A DNA stretch of 8,747 nucleotides from Candidatus Altimarinota bacterium (GTDB lineage Bacteria > Patescibacteriota > Gracilibacteria > UM-FILTER-43-11). Position 1 is the first letter of the stretch. Each line of letters opens with the position of its first letter. Positions 6,017 through 8,747 of this stretch are shown here, piece after piece. Made by a program: the position numbers and the translations under genes. Under the pieces are notes generated by a model. That model did not search any database. It was not told the DNA's origin and saw only the letters and a program-made list of their open reading frames with translations. The stretch is from NCBI GenBank assembly GCA_029934675.1, contig JAOZLT010000051.1:1-8747 (forward strand), in the 5' to 3' direction.

Positions 6017-7147
6017 ATGCCATCATCAAAAGAACACATTTTAGACATTCAAAAATATTTTCTTATTGGAGTATTACTTTTACTTATAGTCGCGCTTTTT
6101 AGATTTGCAATACCATTTCTCGCAACTATGATAATAGCGGGAGTAATCGTTGCAGGGGTTTATCCTGTACACAAAATGCTTCATCGTAAACTTCATTTCC
6201 CTGCTTCTGTATCAACTTTAATCTCTATGATTTTGGTTGCGACAATAATACTTGCGCCATTAATTTTGCTTTTCTTCCTTGCTGCTCATGAAGCAACAGG
6301 CGCATATACAGTTGTAAGCGACAAAATATCTCAAATTACAGAAAGTAATACATCATTATTGCCACAGCTGTTGCAGAAAGGTTTTATAAAAGATTGGATA
6401 GATAAAGTTAGCGCTTATGCTCCGATTTCAGCATCAGACATAATTTCGACCGCTAAAGATTTTGTTGGAACAATCGGAGCAGTTCTTTTAAGCCAAACAA
6501 CAAATATACTAAAAAACTTGTCTGTTTTTATTTTGCACATGATAGTTTTTCTGCTTACCATGTTTTATTTCTTGCGTGATGGGGATAAATTAATAGAATA
6601 TCTAAATTCCATCATGCCATTATCCGAAGAATATAGAAAAGAGCTTATCAGAAAACTATCATCCTTAAGCCATGGTATTATTTATGGAATATTTGGAGCT
6701 GCGATTATTCAAGGAGCATTAGTTGGGCTTGGTTTTACGGTAGTCGGAATAAATAATGGGGCATTTTGGGGCGCGATAGCAGCTTTGCTTTCGCCATTAC
6801 CATACATCGGTACATCACTTATTTGGGTGCCTGCAGTAATAACCCTTGCAGTCGGTGGACATTGGCTCGCAGCACTTTTCCTTCTTATATGGGGGATGCT
6901 TATTGTAGGAATGGCTGACAATGTGATAAAGCCTTATCTTATAGGTTCTGCCACTGCATTACATCCACTTGCCGTATTACTGGTTTTACTTGGTGGTACT
7001 TTTGCATTCGGACTTAAAGGACTTTTATTTGGACCTTTTATTCTTACTCTTACATTGGCATTCCTACATATCTACAAACTCGAATATAGTTGTGTTTTGG
7101 ATGGTACGTGTAAAACGCCAACCAAATCGAAGAAAAAGAAAAAATAA
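6017..7147 (+). CDS. AI-2E family / UPF0118 (PerM-like) membrane permease
   Basis: This is a 376-residue polytopic inner-membrane protein of the AI-2E transporter family. The family includes TqsA, implicated in autoinducer-2 export, and members reported as Na+(Li+)/H+ antiporters, so the substrate is unknown. Two hydrophobic hairpins (~14-50 and ~62-92) are followed by a soluble region, then membrane segments with the family marks YFLRDGDK (184-191), PYIGTSLIWVPA (262-273), DNVIKPYLIG (301-310) and LGGTFAFGLKGLLFGP (325-340). Length is typical. The C-terminus is a lysine-rich tail ending in KSKKKKK, with two cysteines (C359, C365) before it. It is separated from the ATPase by 263 bp of repeats, so it may be transcribed separately. 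There is no Shine-Dalgarno before the ATG. A joint role in cation balance with the upstream pump is possible but speculative. Confidence 0.93.
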   Translation: MPSSKEHILDIQKYFLIGVLLLLIVALFRFAIPFLATMIIAGVIVAGVYPVHKMLHRKLHFPASVSTLISMILVATIILAPLILLFFLAAHEATGAYTVVSDKISQITESNTSLLPQLLQKGFIKDWIDKVSAYAPISASDIISTAKDFVGTIGAVLLSQTTNILKNLSVFILHMIVFLLTMFYFLRDGDKLIEYLNSIMPLSEEYRKELIRKLSSLSHGIIYGIFGAAIIQGALVGLGFTVVGINNGAFWGAIAALLSPLPYIGTSLIWVPAVITLAVGGHWLAALFLLIWGMLIVGMADNVIKPYLIGSATALHPLAVLLVLLGGTFAFGLKGLLFGPFILTLTLAFLHIYKLEYSCVLDGTCKTPTKSKKKKK

Positions 7148-7165
7148 ACACTCGACAATGATTAT

Positions 7166-7186
7166 ATAGATTAAGTGATAATCTAT
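7166..7186. other. AT-rich hairpin after the permease gene
   Basis: ATAGATTA (7166-7173) and TAATCTAT (7179-7186) are perfect 8-bp complements around a 5-nt loop, 18 nt after the permease stop codon. No T tract follows and the stem has little GC. It may stabilise the 3' end of the transcript, but it is a poor intrinsic terminator. Confidence 0.4.
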
Positions 7187-7190
7187 GATT

Positions 7191-7234
7191 GATTAATGAG
7201 CTACCTCGGAGCAAGCTCTCGGGTGTATTAAATC
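7191..7234. repeat. Imperfect GC-rich palindrome in the convergent gap
   Basis: A stem of ACCTCGGAGC (7203-7212) and GCTCTCGGGT (7215-7224) pairs with one mismatch and two G-U pairs. Outer AT arms GATTAAT (7191-7197) and ATTAAATC (7227-7234) extend it with one bulge and an internal loop. It stands out as GC-rich within AT-rich DNA. No T tract follows on either strand. It could be a dispersed palindromic repeat or a bidirectional 3'-end structure. Confidence 0.45.
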
Positions 7235-7396
7235 AATAAAACAAAAACTCAACTACACTGTCCTAAATATCTGAAAGTATTAGCATATCCTCTACACATT
7301 CAAACTTATTATCCTGAGTATTCCCATATAAAGTGTATTTATTTGGTGATGTGTAAGTTTGTACTTTCAAGTATTTTATTTTAGCAGGCTGTTCTT
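7235..7396. other. Intergenic DNA without recognisable gene
   Basis: This is the middle of the 366-bp gap between the convergent permease gene and the right-hand minus-strand genes. I see only short AT-rich inverted matches here, such as CAAACTTA and TAAGTTTG about 50 bp apart, which chance can explain. No open frame, RNA gene or terminator could be supported. Confidence 0.5.
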
Positions 7397-7492
7397 TTAT
7401 TTAAGTTTAAATTTCCGACTCATAAAGTCTTCATCTATTTTTGAAGGATATCTAGATCTTTCCACATCATGATATTTTACTGAAATGGCAGA
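7397..7492 (-). pseudogene. 31-codon open remnant in frame with the 94-aa gene
   Basis: Reading on from the 94-aa gene in the same frame gives three stops close together (TAA 7514-7516, TAA at about 7505, TAG 7493-7495). Then come 31 open codons containing YHDVERSRYPSKIDEDF, and a TAA at 7397-7399. There is no start codon near its beginning, and the composition looks protein-like. It may be a decayed gene tail, or chance; the cluster of stops and the short length limit confidence. Confidence 0.25.
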
Positions 7493-7513
7493 CTACTTTC
7501 CGATTTACCTCTT

Positions 7514-7798
7514 TTAATCCACAATGATATTTAAATCTTCTATAGTAATAGGTTTAATATTTTTCCTTCTTTCTTCAGCCTCCTGCAGTCGTTTTTCTCT
7601 CAGTATTTTTTGCATTTCAATTTCACCTTCTGTTAATTTTGGTTTAGGTGACTCAGGTGTATATTTAGAATAAGACCAGTGTAGATTTTTATCACTTATT
7701 TCATACCATCTATCGTCTTTTTCCTCCTCGGACAGATCTTCATATCCAGTATAATCCGTATAACCATACTTGAATTGTTCACAATCCTCTTTTGCCAT
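7514..7798 (-). CDS. Hypothetical protein, 94 aa, charged with C-terminal helix
   Basis: I do not recognise this gene. The product is soluble and rich in charge. The N-terminal half is aromatic and acidic (YGYTDYTGYEDLSEEEKDDRWYE), followed by a proline-containing linker (PESPKPK) and a long charged helix, likely coiled-coil (EGEIEMQKILREKRLQEAEE). The start is an ATG at 7798 with no Shine-Dalgarno. Upstream the same frame stays open for 20 codons, back to the TAG that ends the 81-aa gene, and that stretch has no ATG, GTG or TTG. The protein could therefore be the distal half of an interrupted longer gene. The stop is TAA. Confidence 0.5.
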   Translation of the reverse strand: MAKEDCEQFKYGYTDYTGYEDLSEEEKDDRWYEISDKNLHWSYSKYTPESPKPKLTEGEIEMQKILREKRLQEAEERRKNIKPITIEDLNIIVD

Positions 7799-7858
7799 TT
7801 TAACCAGTTTGGGGAAGGTGGTGTTAGTAACGGTGGTGCCACCTGTTCGTGAGTTTTT

Positions 7859-8104
7859 CTAATCTTCTTTTGTTTGAGTGAATAGATGTTTTGGTCTATA
7901 AAATGATACTAATGCCATGTTCTTACCTGTTAAATATGCAAACTCTGAGTCAAAAATATTTAAGTTGCATCTCTGGAAAGAATATGGTTTCTCACTCTCT
8001 TTAATGTTTTCCAATCCATAAAACTTAATAAAACTTTTTTTTATTGTTTTACTTTGTATAAAAAATATTCCAAAATATATCACTGGCGCTAATATTAAAA
8101 CCAT
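7859..8104 (-). CDS. Hypothetical membrane-anchored protein, 81 aa
   Basis: I do not recognise this gene. It begins with one hydrophobic segment (residues 1-18, VLILAPVIYFGIFFIQ), which could be a membrane anchor or uncleaved signal. A basic stretch (SKTIKKSFIKFYG) and a ~50-residue polar region follow. The ATG at 8104 lies 23 nt after the stop of the upstream membrane gene, which suggests one transcript. An in-frame stop lies upstream at 8147-8149, so the start cannot be far off. It ends in TAG, in exactly the frame of the 94-aa gene, with 20 sense codons between them. The two may be parts of one gene of about 195 codons split by a nonsense change. Confidence 0.5.
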   Translation of the reverse strand: MVLILAPVIYFGIFFIQSKTIKKSFIKFYGLENIKESEKPYSFQRCNLNIFDSEFAYLTGKNMALVSFYRPKHLFTQTKED

Positions 8105-8127
8105 TATTAAACTTTTTAATATTTTTT

Positions 8128-8747
8128 TTATTTTTCTTTTATTATTTTATCCATTGCAGTCACTAATACAGTTGAAGCCCCAATTACAACTGTTGTAGAT
8201 AAAAATGTGTATTTATAATTTAGATACAGAATTATGCTAAAAATTACAATATACAGAATGGCAGAGATTGGATTTAACTGATTGTTATTATATTTTTTGA
8301 TTAATAAATTAAAATATTCTGTTAATAATTTTATTCTCGCTTTAAAACTTTGATGTCTAGCTGGTATTGGTACGAAATAAAATAAATAAAAAATATTAGT
8401 TATAACAAATAGCCCAATGTATCCTGATAAAAATAAATCTAAATTACTAATTCCATCAGGTATATTTAATTTCAATGTTTCCCAGAAATACCCATCCAAC
8501 AATATCACACTAAAACTAAGAGTAATTATTAAATACCATATATACTGAATTATCCTGACGAATTTTAGTAAAACATATGGTAATAATGCTACAAATATAG
8601 ATATTAATGTTGGTATAATTGCAACAACTAAATATTGATTACTAAATACTGCGGATACTGACCCTAAATGGGCTATCCATCCATACCAAAAGAGAATTGT
8701 GAATATAAGTATTGTTCTTTCTTGAATTACCGGTAGTACTTTTTTCT
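8128..8747 (-). CDS. Multi-pass membrane protein, partial, runs off the right edge
   Basis: I do not recognise the family. A GTG at 8508 could be read as a start of a 126-residue product. However, the same frame has no stop from there to the window edge, and the extra ~80 codons are hydrophobic and protein-like (ILIFTILFWYGWIAHLG, YLVVAIIPTLISIFVALLP, YIWYLIITLSFSVILL). The gene is therefore probably at least 205 residues, with its start outside the window. About six membrane segments can be drawn, with a soluble basic loop (PARHQSFKARIKLLTEYFN) between the fourth and fifth. The end is TAA. Base composition is visibly more AT-rich than in lepA or the ATPase, which may mean acquired DNA. Confidence 0.6.
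   Translation of the reverse strand, partial: KKVLPVIQERTILIFTILFWYGWIAHLGSVSAVFSNQYLVVAIIPTLISIFVALLPYVLLKFVRIIQYIWYLIITLSFSVILLDGYFWETLKLNIPDGISNLDLFLSGYIGLFVITNIFYLFYFVPIPARHQSFKARIKLLTEYFNLLIKKYNNNQLNPISAILYIVIFSIILYLNYKYTFLSTTVVIGASTVLVTAMDKIIKEK

Noticed and set aside
5815..6048. 77-codon minus-strand frame in the gap before the permease
   Set aside because: It is built from the inverted repeat and the heptad array and runs into the permease start; it shows no protein-like features.
6709..7169. Extra frames overlapping the permease gene (70 codons minus, 66 codons plus)
   Set aside because: Both overlap conserved AI-2E family motifs in the main frame and are shadows.
7801..7860. Plus-strand peptide-like frame GKVVLVTVVPPVREFF in the GC-richer patch
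   Set aside because: It is only about 17 codons, has no upstream coding context, and lies opposite the in-frame linker between the two minus-strand genes.
1..8747. Alternative genetic code (UGA as glycine, seen in some Patescibacteria)
   Set aside because: Long conserved genes read through with UGG for Trp and GGN for Gly and contain no in-frame UGA, so the standard code suffices.
1..8747. CRISPR array, tRNA, rRNA or transposase gene
   Set aside because: No regularly spaced identical repeats with unique spacers, no cloverleaf or rRNA-like stretches, and no transposase or integrase motifs were seen by eye.

Overview
This is an AT-rich bacterial window. It contains one universal gene (lepA/EF4), a toxin-antitoxin-like HEPN/MNT pair, two membrane transport genes, and an AT-rich block of unrecognised small and membrane genes at the right end. 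The compact layout, the lack of clear Shine-Dalgarno motifs at most starts, the low-complexity intergenic DNA and the style of the LepA and P-type ATPase sequences suggest an uncultured lineage, possibly Patescibacteria (CPR). That placement is an inference; no rRNA or other phylogenetic marker was tested. The standard code fits: the stops seen are TAA and TAG, and no gene needs UGA to be read as an amino acid.

Layout, left to right. Positions 1-89 hold a degenerate array of ~7-bp units just downstream of lepA. lepA lies on the minus strand (90-1910) and carries a small tandem repeat inside its coding sequence. A ~100-bp divergent region (1911-2012) holds a good promoter overlapped by two copies of the palindrome TGTAA-N4-TTACA. 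It drives a tight plus-strand operon: a winged-helix/nucleotidyltransferase protein (2013-2558), a HEPN-fold protein (2560-2961) and a large P2-type cation ATPase (2967-5753), with gaps of 1 and 5 nt. The ATPase gene contains a perfect 19-bp inverted repeat. A 263-bp gap follows, with a ~98-bp inverted repeat and a second 7-bp-periodic array. Next is an AI-2E/UPF0118 family permease (6017-7147). A 366-bp gap (7148-7513) holds two hairpins and a short decayed-looking reading frame. The right end carries minus-strand genes of unknown function: 94 aa, 81 aa, and a multi-pass membrane protein that continues beyond the window edge.

How the parts may work together (inference): the winged-helix domain of the first operon gene is a natural candidate to bind the two palindromes and autoregulate the operon. 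Its nucleotidyltransferase domain probably controls the HEPN partner, as in MntA/HepT-type systems. Co-transcription with a Na,K-ATPase-like pump is unusual for a toxin-antitoxin pair and is the most system-like arrangement here. A second theme is short repeats or palindromes lying inside conserved coding genes (lepA and the ATPase) without breaking the frame, with similar heptad DNA in the intergenic gaps.
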